A stretch of DNA of 64,000 nucleotides from Tillandsia leiboldiana (Eukaryota; Streptophyta; Magnoliopsida; Poales; Bromeliaceae), in NCBI GenBank assembly GCA_029204045.2, contig JAQNDB010000321.1:33374-97373 (forward strand), read 5' to 3'. Position 1 is the stretch's first letter. Each line of letters begins with the position of its first letter. The notes under the pieces are model-generated. The model did no database searches. It saw only the letters and a program-made list of their open reading frames with translations, and was not told the DNA's origin. The translations under genes and the position numbers were made by a program. Positions 55,063 to 64,000 of the stretch are shown in pieces.

Positions 55063-57856
55063 TGTCACGCCCCCGGGGGTTTTTGAGTCTATTTAAGCGA
55101 AAAATCGTGTGTATTTTTTTTTCTTTTAACAAGGTAATTTAAACCTCATCCCCGGTGCGTGCCAGACCGCCACATACACAAATTCTCCCTGTCCGCGGAC
55201 AGAGTCTCCTTTGTATATGCACGGCGTCTCACTTACAACAACATACATCCAACACCAACCATCAACCATACAATAGACATTCAACATCAAGCGGAATAAT
55301 AAAGCGGCATCAATGTTTTAGAAAGGATAAAACCAGCAGTTGCAAAACCCGTGCCCACACGACACTTCGTTTTGAGAAAACCTTTTCGAAGTCATTTGGT
55401 TTATCATGAAAACATGCCGCATACAAAAACATCACCAAAAGAACCAAACTATAAACGTACAACTCATCCACAGTGCTAAATAATACATGTCCACGATTAT
55501 TACTACCCACAAGCAAATTAACTAAATGCGTAAAAGAAATGAGATAATGATAATAACCAAGTGTCCTGACTACGGCCCTCGCGACGCAGTCTCGACAAAC
55601 TCCCGGCTAACGCCTCTCGTAGCGCCTGTCACGGAGTGGGTAATGTCAGTGACAAACAAAGTAGATGTCTAATAACAATAAGGAATAAGGAGCAAACCGG
55701 AAACACCAAAACCATTTCGCTACAACCCTGCACATGTTAAGCTGGGCACCAACCCCAGAATTATCAATTAAATTGGGCACCAACCCCAGATTATCTGTCG
55801 GAGAGACTAAAGTCTCCCCTCGTGCACAAGTACCTACTTTGATGCATTTACCCCTTCCACGGTGCTGGTGTGCTATTCCCAGCGGGCGCGAAGGGGTCCT
55901 CACGGCACCCACACTTTTGTGAGGAACACGGGTCATACAAGACCACTCTTCCGGAAAAGTACACCCATGCGGAGGCCAATCCGCCTGTGTACGTGCAGCA
56001 TCCCAAAACAGATTTGCCGAGATCGGCGTGTCATGAACAATGCGACCGCAGCCGCTTCAATTGTTAGATAAAAACACGATTATGCGAAAGGTTAAACTGT
56101 CCATCTACTTTGTTAGATAAATTGAGAGCACTTTAATGACGATAGATGCACTTACTGCACTGGCTGTATTTACAGCAACCGTACCCACCTATTTGGAGAG
56201 AGATCGGAACACCCGAATCTTTCGCGCACCCCCGCTGCGCGTCTGGACCTAAAGAAAGTCCGCACGGATAACTATAGTCAAAAGCGTGTACTAACATCTG
56301 AAAACACAAGACCCACTTTACTCTTTTCGACGGGAAAGTCCAACAAAACTCAATCCTCAATCGGTAGCCCACTCGGGACGTCCCTGGTTAGACCAAGAAG
56401 GCCCCGACGGCGGAAATGATGAGAAAAGAGACCCGACGGCACGCCCCCGACGATTTCGTCGAGGCGCGGAGCGTCGGCGAAATTAGCACCCGACCTAATA
56501 AAATAATGACCAAGAAGGTCCCAGGTGGCCATGCCAAGAAAGCCACGGAAATAACGATCCCAACGGCGAAAACGGCGTTCAAAACGGTGGAAAAACGGAC
56601 AAAAACGGAGCTACCGATCTTTGGGCTGTCGGGTGGTGCACAGGAGCAACCGTGGACCGGGTTTACGGCATCAGGCGGCGGCGGCATGCGCCGAGTGCAC
56701 ACAGGAGCGTGCACCAGGCGGGACGGGCCGGGCCGCGCACGGTGCTGGCGCGCGCCGGGTTCACGCATTCGGCCGCGGCGTCGCGCACCGGGTGCACGCC
56801 CAGCGCGTGCACCGCGCTGGACGGGCCGGGCCGGCGCACGGATTTGTGCGCCGGTTCTTGGCCTTCGATGTTGCAGGCGTGCACCGGGTGCACGCCTGGA
56901 CCCGTGGACCGCGCTGTACGGAAAAGCACAGTAACTTCCCGTTTCGCGATTTCTTCTCCGTTTGCGCTCCCGTTTCGCGGTTTCTTCTCCGTTTTCGCTC
57001 CCGTGCGACTCCGGCGAAGACCCCGCGACCATGGTAACGGCGGCGGCGGCCTCCCGTTTAAAAACGGCGGCGGCGGTCTCCCGTTAACCCACTATGTTCC
57101 AACGAAACATCCCAAAAATCTCCGAATAAAAACACGATAATTCTAACGACTAAACCAACGATCGCCGAACAACCAAAACGTCGGTCGGAGGTCCGATAAC
57201 AAGAACTCGATTCAAGACCACCAAGAACTCAATGAAAGAGATGACGGAAAACTCCCAAATAATTTAAATAAATTATTTTACTAACCGAAGATCGACGGGA
57301 AGGTTGTCCGGTCGCGTTCTTGCCTTCGGTTCGGTGTCCGGGAAGATCGGGCTCCTTCTCTTTCTCCTTTCCCTTTCTTCCGGCTAGGGTTCTGTCTTTT
57401 CTTTTTTTTTTCCCTTCTCTCCGATTAGGGTTTTTATTTTCTTTTCTTTTCCTTTCCGATACTCAGGATCCCTTATATAGTCGTACTTTACCTTTAATTA
57501 ATTCCTCTTTAATTCGTACGTAAGAGAATTAATTAATTTTCCGTCTGGGATAATTAATTAACTAATTAATTATCCCCCACGAGATAAACCACCTTATCTC
57601 TAACGGGTGCAAGATATTTAGCACGGATTCCGATGCACGACTAATTACCATATCACTTTGGGTCCCGTTCAGGGGGTTCCCGATATCGGATTTCAGATCC
57701 GATCGCGCCGTCGGCTTTCTTTTTCCGCGCTCTATCGCAGAAAAATACTAGCATCTTACAATGGCCAACTTCAAGAGTTGAATAATTTTATTTCACTTAA
57801 AGGCTTAAATGACTATACCTAAGTCAAAAATACCCCCGAAAGGCCGGATCACTACA
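55063..57856 (-). repeat. A3 right (5') LTR (2,794 bp)
   Basis: Partner of 37762-40555. GGCCAA-loop hairpin 55959-55992. TATA motif 57472-57479. It ends GGATCACTACA at 57856, followed by TSD GGGCG in C's GC array. Confidence 0.95.
57472..57479 (-). promoter_or_regulatory. TATA box of A3 5' LTR
   Basis: The - strand reads TATATAAG at the same offset as in A1 and A2. Confidence 0.65.
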
Positions 57857-58612
57857 GGGCGGCCCCGCGCGGCCGAGCGCCGCGCGGGCGCGCTGCCCGC
57901 GGTGCGGGGCGGCCCCGCGCGGCACCAGCCCGCGCGGGCGCCCCCTCTTGTGGGCGGCCCCGTGCGGCCAAGTGTCGCGCGGGCGCGCTGCCCGCGGTGT
58001 GGGGCGACCCCGCGCGGCACCTGCCCGCACGGCGCCCCACCCGCGGCCGGCCCCGCGCGCAGCGGTGCGCGACGGCGCCGCCCCTTCTCCCTCCTCGTGA
58101 CCAACAAAAGAAAAAGGGGGAGATTCCCCCGAACGAAACGCATCCGACTCACCTCGATGTGCGAAAGAGGAGGAAAGAGAGGGATCGTCCGCTTGCCTCC
58201 ACCGGTCCACCCTTGCGGTGTGCTTGGTTACTCTTTGCCGGCGGCTACGAGGGAGGAAGAAAAAGAAAAGAGGCGGCCACCAAAAGAAAATAAGAGGAAC
58301 CCTAATCCTCTTTCCCACACGGCCATATAAATACTAAAAAGGATTAGGGTTTACCTTAAAAGGTGTGCGGGTTGCCAACACGGATCCCGAGATGCCTAAG
58401 GGGGACCCCAACTTCGAGAATTAATTCTGGTCAGACCGGAAGTCGGAAAAAGAAACCGATCACGCCCGCGCGCTCCGCTCCGCGAGCTCTACCGCCTAAA
58501 ATTATCTGCGGGCCCCGACGGTCTGTCCGGAAAAACACCAAAAATGAGGCCCTCGGTCGGGCATTACAAGAAGAGGGTGACCAGAAGGGTTAAGGAAAGG
58601 CCGGGTCTTACA
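57857..58612 (-). repeat. C right (5') LTR, second segment
   Basis: Resumes the GC array after A3 and ends GGTCTTACA at 58612, followed by TSD ATGGC and D pol. It pairs with 29842-30759. Confidence 0.92.
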
Positions 58613-59900
58613 ATGGCCTTCGCAGAGTTGAAGGAACTCAAGGAACAGTTGGAGGACCTTTTGGATAAAGGCTTCATCAGACCTAGCGCGTCACCCTGGG
58701 GCGCGCCCGTCCTGTTTGTGAGAAAGAAGGACGGAAGTCTCCGGTTGTGCATCGACTACCGGGAGATAAATAAGGTCACCGTTAAGAACAAGTACCCCCT
58801 GCCAAGGATCGACGACCTCTTCGACCAACACCAGGGGGCGACGGTGTTCTCAAAGATTGACCTGCAGTCGGGCTATCATCAGGTCCAGGTCAAGGGGGAG
58901 GACATCCCCAAAACGGCTTTTCGGACTCGCTACGGTCATTACGAATTTACAGTAATGCCGTTCGGGCTCACGAATGCCCCGGTAGTGTTCATTGACATGA
59001 TGAACAGGGTATTCAAACCTTTCCTGGATTTATTCGTGGTGGTCTTCATCGACGATATCCTCATCTACTCCCGTACAGACGAGGAACATGAAGAACATCT
59101 GCGCACAGTCCTCCAGACCCTACGGGAACAGAAACTCTACGCCAACTCAAAAAGTGTGAGTTTTGGCTCCGAGAGGTTGGCTTCTTGGGGCACGTAATCT
59201 CAGCGGCTGGAGTCGCAGTCGATCCGAAGAAGGTAGATTCGGTGACGGACTGGTCCCAACCGACGACGGTAACAGAGGTTCGAAGCTTTCTAGGATTAGC
59301 CGGGTACTACCGGCGCTTCGTGGAGGGTTTCTCCAGGATAGCCACCCCCTTAAACCATTTGACTAAAAAGGGGGAAAAGTTCATCTGGACGGACAAATGT
59401 CAGAGGAGCTTCGAGGAGCTCAAGGATAGATTGACGCGAGCACCGATTCTCGCCCTACCGGAACCAGGGGAGGATTATGAAGTGTATTGCGATGCGTCGC
59501 GAAATGGACTGGGTGGAGTGCTCATGCAACGGGGAAAGGTTATAGCCTATGCGTCAAGGCAGCTCAAAGAATACGAGCGAAACTACCCCGTGCACGATTT
59601 GGAACTCGCAGCAGTTGTGTTCGTCCTCAAGCTTTGGAGACACTACCTGTATGGGGCGCACTGCAATGTGTACTCAGATCATAAAAGTCTTAAGTATCTT
59701 TTCACCCAAAGGGAGTTAAATTTGCGACGAAGACGGTGGCTCGAGCTATTGAAGGATTACGATTTAACGATCCACTACCACCCCGGAAAGGCAAACGTGG
59801 TGGCCGACGCCCTGAGCCGTAAGGGACAGGCCGAGAAGGCAGGGGTAAGTACCATCACCCAGCAAGATGGTCTGATTGCGGAATTTTCGCGATTAAGACT
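58613..59900 (+). pseudogene. D pol: reverse transcriptase and RNase H
   Basis: Continues D from 8050. RT reads FIRPSASPWGAPVLF, LCIDYREINK and VVFIDDILIY. One A is missing near 59146, where relatives read YAKLKKCEFW, so the frame shifts and ends at 59197. The correct frame continues from about 59150 with GFLGHVISAAG, RNase H (YCDASRNGLGG, DLELAAVVF) and ADALSRK. The catalytic residues of both enzymes are still visible. Confidence 0.9.
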
Positions 59901-61386
59901 AGAAGTAGTACCAGCGGGTACAGTCGAACGACTTCTGACACTGGTGGTCAGACCTACCCTGCTTGACAGAATTCTCGAAGGGCAGTCGACTGATGACCAA
60001 CTCCAGCTGGTGCGAGGTAGAGTAACTGCCGACCCAGGAGGTGATTTCACAGTAAACTCCGACGACACCATACGATTTCGGGGACGAATCTGCGTGCCGG
60101 ATCTACCAGAACTCAAAGAGGAAATCCTGCGGGAGGCGCATACAGCTCCATATACAGCGCATCCCGGGGGAATGAAGATGTACAAGGATGTCAAACAGAC
60201 CTTCTGGTGGCCCAAAATGAAGGGAGACGTGACTCGATTTGTGGCACACTGATTGGTGTGCCAACGAGTGAAGGCCGAGCACCAGCGTCCAGCAGGAAAA
60301 TTGCAACCCTTACCGGTGCCCGTGTGGAAGTGGGACATGATTACCATGGATTTTGTGACCGGGTTCCCGAGATCGTCACAGGGACACGATGCAATATGGG
60401 TAATCGTGGACCGTCTGACGAAATCGGCCCACTTTCTGCCCATACACACGACGTGGGCGCGGGAGCGACTGGCGCAAACCTACATCAACGAGATAGTAAG
60501 GCTGCATGGGGTGCCGACGTCCATCACGTCAGACAGGGACACGCGATTTGTGTCAAACTTTTGGCAGAGCCTGCAGCGAGCAATGGGAACCAAGTTGCAC
60601 TTCAGTACGGCTTTTCACCCGCAGACCGATGGACAATCAGAGCGGGTGATACAAATTGTGGAAGACATGCTTCGGGCATGCGTTTTAGACCTGGGCGAAG
60701 GATGGGCACGGTGCTTGCCCCTAGTGGAATTTGCCTACAATAATAGCTACCAGGCCAGCATTCAGATGGCACCATACGAGGCCTGTACGGGCGCCGCTGT
60801 CGGTCTCCAATATGCTGGGACGACCTGGGTGAGCGTAAGTTTCTGGGCCCAGATTTGGTGGAGGAGACCGAAGCAAAAGTGCGATTGATTAGACAGAGGC
60901 TACTAACCGCCCAGAGCAGACAGAAAAGCTACGCGGACAACAGACGTCGGGACTTAGAGTTCATGGTGGGTGAGCACGCGTTACTCCGAGTTTCGCCCTC
61001 CAAAGGGAACCGACGCTTCGGCATAAAGGGAAAGTTTAAGCCCGAGGTACGTAGGACCGTTCGAGATGCCTAGAACGCGTAGGACCGGTGGCGTACCGAT
61101 TAGCCCTTGCCGCCGAATCTCGAACGAGGTCCATAACGTATTCCATGTCTCAATGCTCCGGAAATACTTAGCGGACCCCTCTCATGCCTTGGATGCCTCC
61201 ACCATCGAGTTGCGAGAGGATTTAAGCGTCGAGGAGACGCCGGGTGCGGATTTTGGCAAGAGAGGACAAGAAGTTGCGCAATCGAACTATCCCCTATGTG
61301 AAGGTCCAGTGGAGCAACCACGAAGAGCGCGAGGCAACGTGGGAACTGGAATCGAAGATGAGGGAATGTTTTCCCGAATTAATTAA
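59901..61386 (+). pseudogene. D pol: integrase and degenerate chromodomain
   Basis: Integrase zinc region TFWWPKMKGDVTRFVAH is followed by TGA (60250-60252) replacing a zinc-binding Cys. The same frame continues with catalytic Asp (ITMDFVTGFP), Asp (TSDRDTRFV) and Glu (HPQTDGQSERV). A one-base deletion near 60782 breaks it at MAPYEA, and a further frame (60855-61073) carries VEETEAKVRLIRQRL. After that only scattered matches remain (VFHVSMLRKYL, then NHEEREATWE-like near 61320), ending about 61386. Beyond repair in nature, consistent with D being the oldest element. Confidence 0.88.
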
Positions 61387-61403
61387 TGGGGTTTGTATAT
61401 AAG

Positions 61404-61438
61404 TGTTCGGGACGAAACTTTTTATAAAGTGTGAGTGG
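61404..61438 (+). promoter_or_regulatory. D polypurine-tract region
   Basis: A degraded version of the GTTTCG..CGAAAC hairpin followed by AAAGTGTGAGTGG directly before the 3' LTR at 61439, the same arrangement as in A2, A3 and F. Confidence 0.65.
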
Positions 61439-61813
61439 TGTAGTGATCCGGTCTTTCGGGGTACTTTTGACTTACGTGTAGTCGTTTAGGCCTTTAAGTG
61501 AAATAGAATTATTCAATTCTTGAAGTTGGCCATTGTGGGACGCTAGTATTTTTCCGCGATTGTGCGCGGAAAAAGAAAGCCGACGGCGCGATCGGATCTG
61601 AAATCCGATATCGGGAACCCCCTGAACGGGATTCAAAGTGATACTGTAATTAGTCATGCATCGGAATCCGTGCTAAATATCTTGCACCCGTTAGAGATAA
61701 GGTGGTTTATCTCGTGGGGGATAATTAATTAGTTAATTAATTATCCCAGACGGAAATTAATTAATTCTCTTACGTACGAATTAAAGAGGAATTAATTAAA
61801 GGTAAAGTACGAC

Positions 61814-61821
61814 TATATAAG
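61814..61821 (+). promoter_or_regulatory. TATA box of D LTR
   Basis: TATATAAG, 376 bp into the LTR, at the same place as in the A LTRs. Confidence 0.65.
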
Positions 61822-62189
61822 GGATCCCGATTATCGGAAAGGAAAAGAAAAAGGAAATAAAAACCCCTAATCGGAGAGAAGGAAAAAAAAAAGAAAAAGA
61901 AAGACGAAACCCTAGCCGGAAGAAAGGGAAAGGAGAAAGAGAAGGAGCCCGATCTTCCCGGACGCCGAACCGAAGACAAGAACACGACCGGACAACCTTC
62001 CCGTCGATCTTCGGTTAGTAAAATAATTTATTTAAATTATTTGGGATTTTTGGTTCGTTGTCTTTTTCGTGAGTTCTTGGTTTCTTGTTTTCTCCGTCGT
62101 ATCCGTCACCGTCGCCGACTTCGTCTCCTTGAAAAGGCGCGGAACGGACGGCGGAGGGCGCGCGATGCGCTAGGGCATCACGCGGAGGA

Positions 62190-62760
62190 GGGTCACGGAC
62201 GGCAACCGCACGGGCGCCGCGCGGCCACCCGCGCGGTACCCGCAACCGTGCGGGTACCGCGCGGACGCCGCGCGGCTGCCGCACGGGAGGCACCCGCGCG
62301 GTGCCCGCAATCTTGCGGGCACCGCGCGGGCGCCGTGCGGCTGCCGCGCGGGCGGCCCCCGCGCGGGCCGCATCCATGCGGGCACCGCGCGGGCGCCGCG
62401 CGGCCGCCGCGCGGGAGGCACCCGCGCGGGCCCGCACCCGTGCGGGCCACCGCTGCGGGCGCCGCGCGGCTGCCGCGCGGGCGGCCCCCCGCGCGGGCCC
62501 GCACCCGTGCGGGCGCCGCGCGGCTGCCGCGCGGGCGGCCCCCGCGCGGGCCCCGCATCCATGCGGGCACCGCGCGGGCGCCGCACGGCTGCCGCGCGGG
62601 AGGCACCCGCGCGGGCCCGCACCCGTGCGGGCACCGCGGGGCGTGCACCCGCACGGACCCGCAACCGCGCGGGCGCCGTGCCGGGCCGCACCCGCGCGGG
62701 CACCGTGGCGGCCGTCGCACGGGCAACCCGCGCGGGGCACCGCGCCGCGAGGTGCATCGT
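62190..62760. repeat. About 65-bp GC-rich imperfect tandem array in D LTR
   Basis: The marker CTGCCG (or CCGCCG) recurs at 62276, 62341, 62404, 62470, 62524 and 62589, spaced 54-66 bp. It alternates with GCACCCGTGCGGG- or GCATCCATGCGGG-type inverted repeats. It replaces the GTGCAC-rich block of the A LTR. The long ORFs here are artefacts of composition. Confidence 0.8.
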
Positions 62761-63210
62761 CCGCGGAGATACGCCGCGCGGTTCTGAACCGCGCGGGGCT
62801 CCGGCAGACGGCGACGGCGGCTCGGGAATTCCGTTTCGTCAACCGGACAATGTTGGACTTTTCCGTCAAAACAAATGAGTAAATCGGGTCTTATGTTTTC
62901 GGATGTAAGTACACGCTTTTAACTATAGTTATCCTTGCGGACTTTCTTTAGGTCCAGACGCGCAGCGGGGGTGCGCGAAAGATTCGAGGTGTTCCGATCT
63001 CTCTCCAAATAGGTGGGTACGGTTGCTGTAAATACAACCAGTGCAGTAAGTGCATCTATCGTCATTAAAGTGCTCTCAATTTATCTAACAAAGTAGATGG
63101 ACAGTTTAACCTTTCGCATAATTGTGTTATTATCTAACAATTGAAGCGGCTGCGGTCGCAATGTTCATGACACGCCGATCTCGGCAAAAACCGTTTTTGG
63201 GATGCTGCAC

Positions 63211-63244
63211 GTACACAGGCGGATTGGCCTCCGCATGGGTGTAC
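63211..63244 (+). promoter_or_regulatory. GGCCAA-loop hairpin, D copy (RNA sense)
   Basis: Read in RNA sense: arms GTACAC..GTGTAC, inner GCGGA..TCCGC with loop TTGGCC. The stem is unbroken here although D's coding region is decayed. Confidence 0.7.
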
Positions 63245-64000
63245 TTTTCCGGAAGAGTGGTCTTGTATGACCCGTGTTCCTCACAAAGGGGTGGGAGCCG
63301 TGAGGACCCCTTCGCGCCCGCTGGGAATAGCACACCAGCACCGTGGAAGGGGTTAAATGCATCAAAGGAGTGCTTGCGCACGAGGGGAGACTTTGGTCTC
63401 TCCGATAAACATTCTGGGGTTGGTGCCCAATTAAATTGATAAATCTGGGGTCGGGCCCAGCTTAATATGTGCAGGGTTTTTAGCGAAATGGTTACGGTGT
63501 TTTCCGGTTTGCTCCTTATTCCTTATTGTTGTTAGACATCTACTTTGTTTGTCACTGACTTTACCCACTCCGTGACAGGCACTACGAGGGGCGTTACTCG
63601 GGAGATTGTTGAGACTGCGTCGCGAGGACCGTAGTCAGAACGCTTGGTTATTATCATTATCTCATCTCTTTTCCGCATGTTAGTTATTTGCTTGTGAGTA
63701 GAAATATTCGTGGACATGTATTACTTGGCACTGTGGATGAGTTGTGCTTTTATAGTTTAGTTCTTCTGATGATGTTTCTTATGCGGCATGTTTTCATGAT
63801 AAACCAAATGATTTCAAAAAGGGTTTTCTCAAAATGAAGTGCCGTGTGGGCACGGGTTTTGCAAATGCTGGCTTTATCCTTTCTAAACATTGATGCGCTT
63901 TAGTATTCCGCTTGATGTAGAATGTCTATTGTATGGTTGATGGTTGATGATTTGTTGTATGTTGTTGTAAATGAGACGCCGTGGCATATACAAAGGAGAA

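Larger units (their letters stand above)
37762..57856 (-). mobile_element. A3: sibling of A2, contains F
   Basis: LTRs 37762-40555 and 55063-57856 (both 2,794 bp), TSD GGGCG at 37757-37761 and 57857-57861. It holds element F at 41854-51944. It shares both acquired segments with A2, so the two derive from one deleted ancestor, but its target site and TSD differ from A2's, so it inserted independently. LTR differences by eye number about 21. Confidence 0.93.
8051..58612 (-). mobile_element. C: Tekay-type Ty3/gypsy element carrying A2 and A3 in its LTRs
   Basis: Left (3') LTR is 8051-9489 plus 29842-30759, internal region 30760-35883, right (5') LTR 35884-37761 plus 57857-58612. Ends are TGTCACGCCCCGGGGG and GGTCTTACA. 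TSD ATGGC is present on both sides in element D. Without A2 and A3 the element is about 10.1 kb. Gag-pol is complete in domains but has at least two stops and two frameshifts. LTR differences by eye are about 20 over about 2.1 kb of alignable sequence. Confidence 0.92.
6186..64000 (+). mobile_element. D: old Tekay-type Ty3/gypsy element, host of the nest (5' end missing)
   Basis: The only + strand element. Gag and protease are at 6186-8050, then element C (8051-58612) interrupts, with TSD ATGGC at 8046-8050 and 58613-58617. RT to chromodomain continues at 58618-61386 and the 3' LTR starts at 61439 and runs off the window. Its coding sequence is closest to A2/A3, but it keeps the nucleocapsid and protease they lost. 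Multiple stops and indels mark it as the oldest element here. Confidence 0.9.
61439..64000 (+). repeat. D 3' LTR, runs off the window
   Basis: Begins TGTAGTGATCCGG. Its first 590 bp and the part after about 62870 match the A-family LTR in reverse orientation; the middle (about 62060-62870) is unrelated and very GC-rich. It has a GGCCAA-type hairpin at 63211-63244 and the GTCAC..GTGAC stem near 63549-63574. By comparison with A, about 250 bp should lie beyond the window. Confidence 0.92.

Overview
The window contains no recognisable host gene. It is plant heterochromatin-type DNA, about 64 kb of LTR retrotransposons nested inside one another. The plant origin is inferred from Ty3/gypsy chromoviruses of the Tekay/Del type (gag, two CCHC knuckles, DTG protease, RT with FIDD, RNase H, integrase, C-terminal chromodomain) with 2.4-4.1 kb LTRs, a Ty1/copia element of probable SIRE/Maximus type, and primer binding sites matching plant initiator tRNA-Met. 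The species cannot be told. All element boundaries rest on TG..CA termini, PBS/PPT position and 5-bp target-site duplications (TSDs) that I read directly. Letters A-F are my own labels.

Nest from outside in. D is a decayed Tekay element on the + strand (gag and protease 6186-8050, RT to chromodomain 58618-61386, 3' LTR 61439 to the window end; 5' end outside). Copia element E (- strand, to 6185, TSD CGTCA) sits in D's gag and is itself cut at 1941/1942 by LTR A1 (1-1941). Element C (8051-58612, - strand, TSD ATGGC) sits between D's protease and RT. Each of C's two LTRs was later hit by a different A-family element: A2 (9490-29841, TSD GCGGG) in the left LTR and A3 (37762-57856, TSD GGGCG) in the right LTR. 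A2 then received B (15167-25432, TSD GACAC), a non-autonomous element with 4.1-kb LTRs and no gag-pol. A3 received F (41854-51944, TSD CAGAA), the best preserved element, with one frameshift in gag-pol. LTR-pair differences counted by eye (C about 0.9%, A2 about 1.0%, A3 about 0.75%, F about 0.4%, B about 0.4%) agree with this order.

The most unusual signal is in the LTRs rather than the genes. The A, B, C, D and F LTRs are otherwise divergent, yet they share small stem-loops in the transcribed 5' leader side of the LTR. Their stems change sequence with compensatory substitutions while the loops stay fixed. One has an invariant loop holding the self-complementary tetramer GGCC, which resembles a retroviral RNA dimerisation kissing loop. 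B, with no coding capacity, keeps these structures plus PBS, PPT-side hairpin and termini, so they are candidates for the cis-signals that let it use the proteins of its relatives. A2 and A3 also share two acquired non-retroelement-like segments, one with well-formed candidate splice sites.
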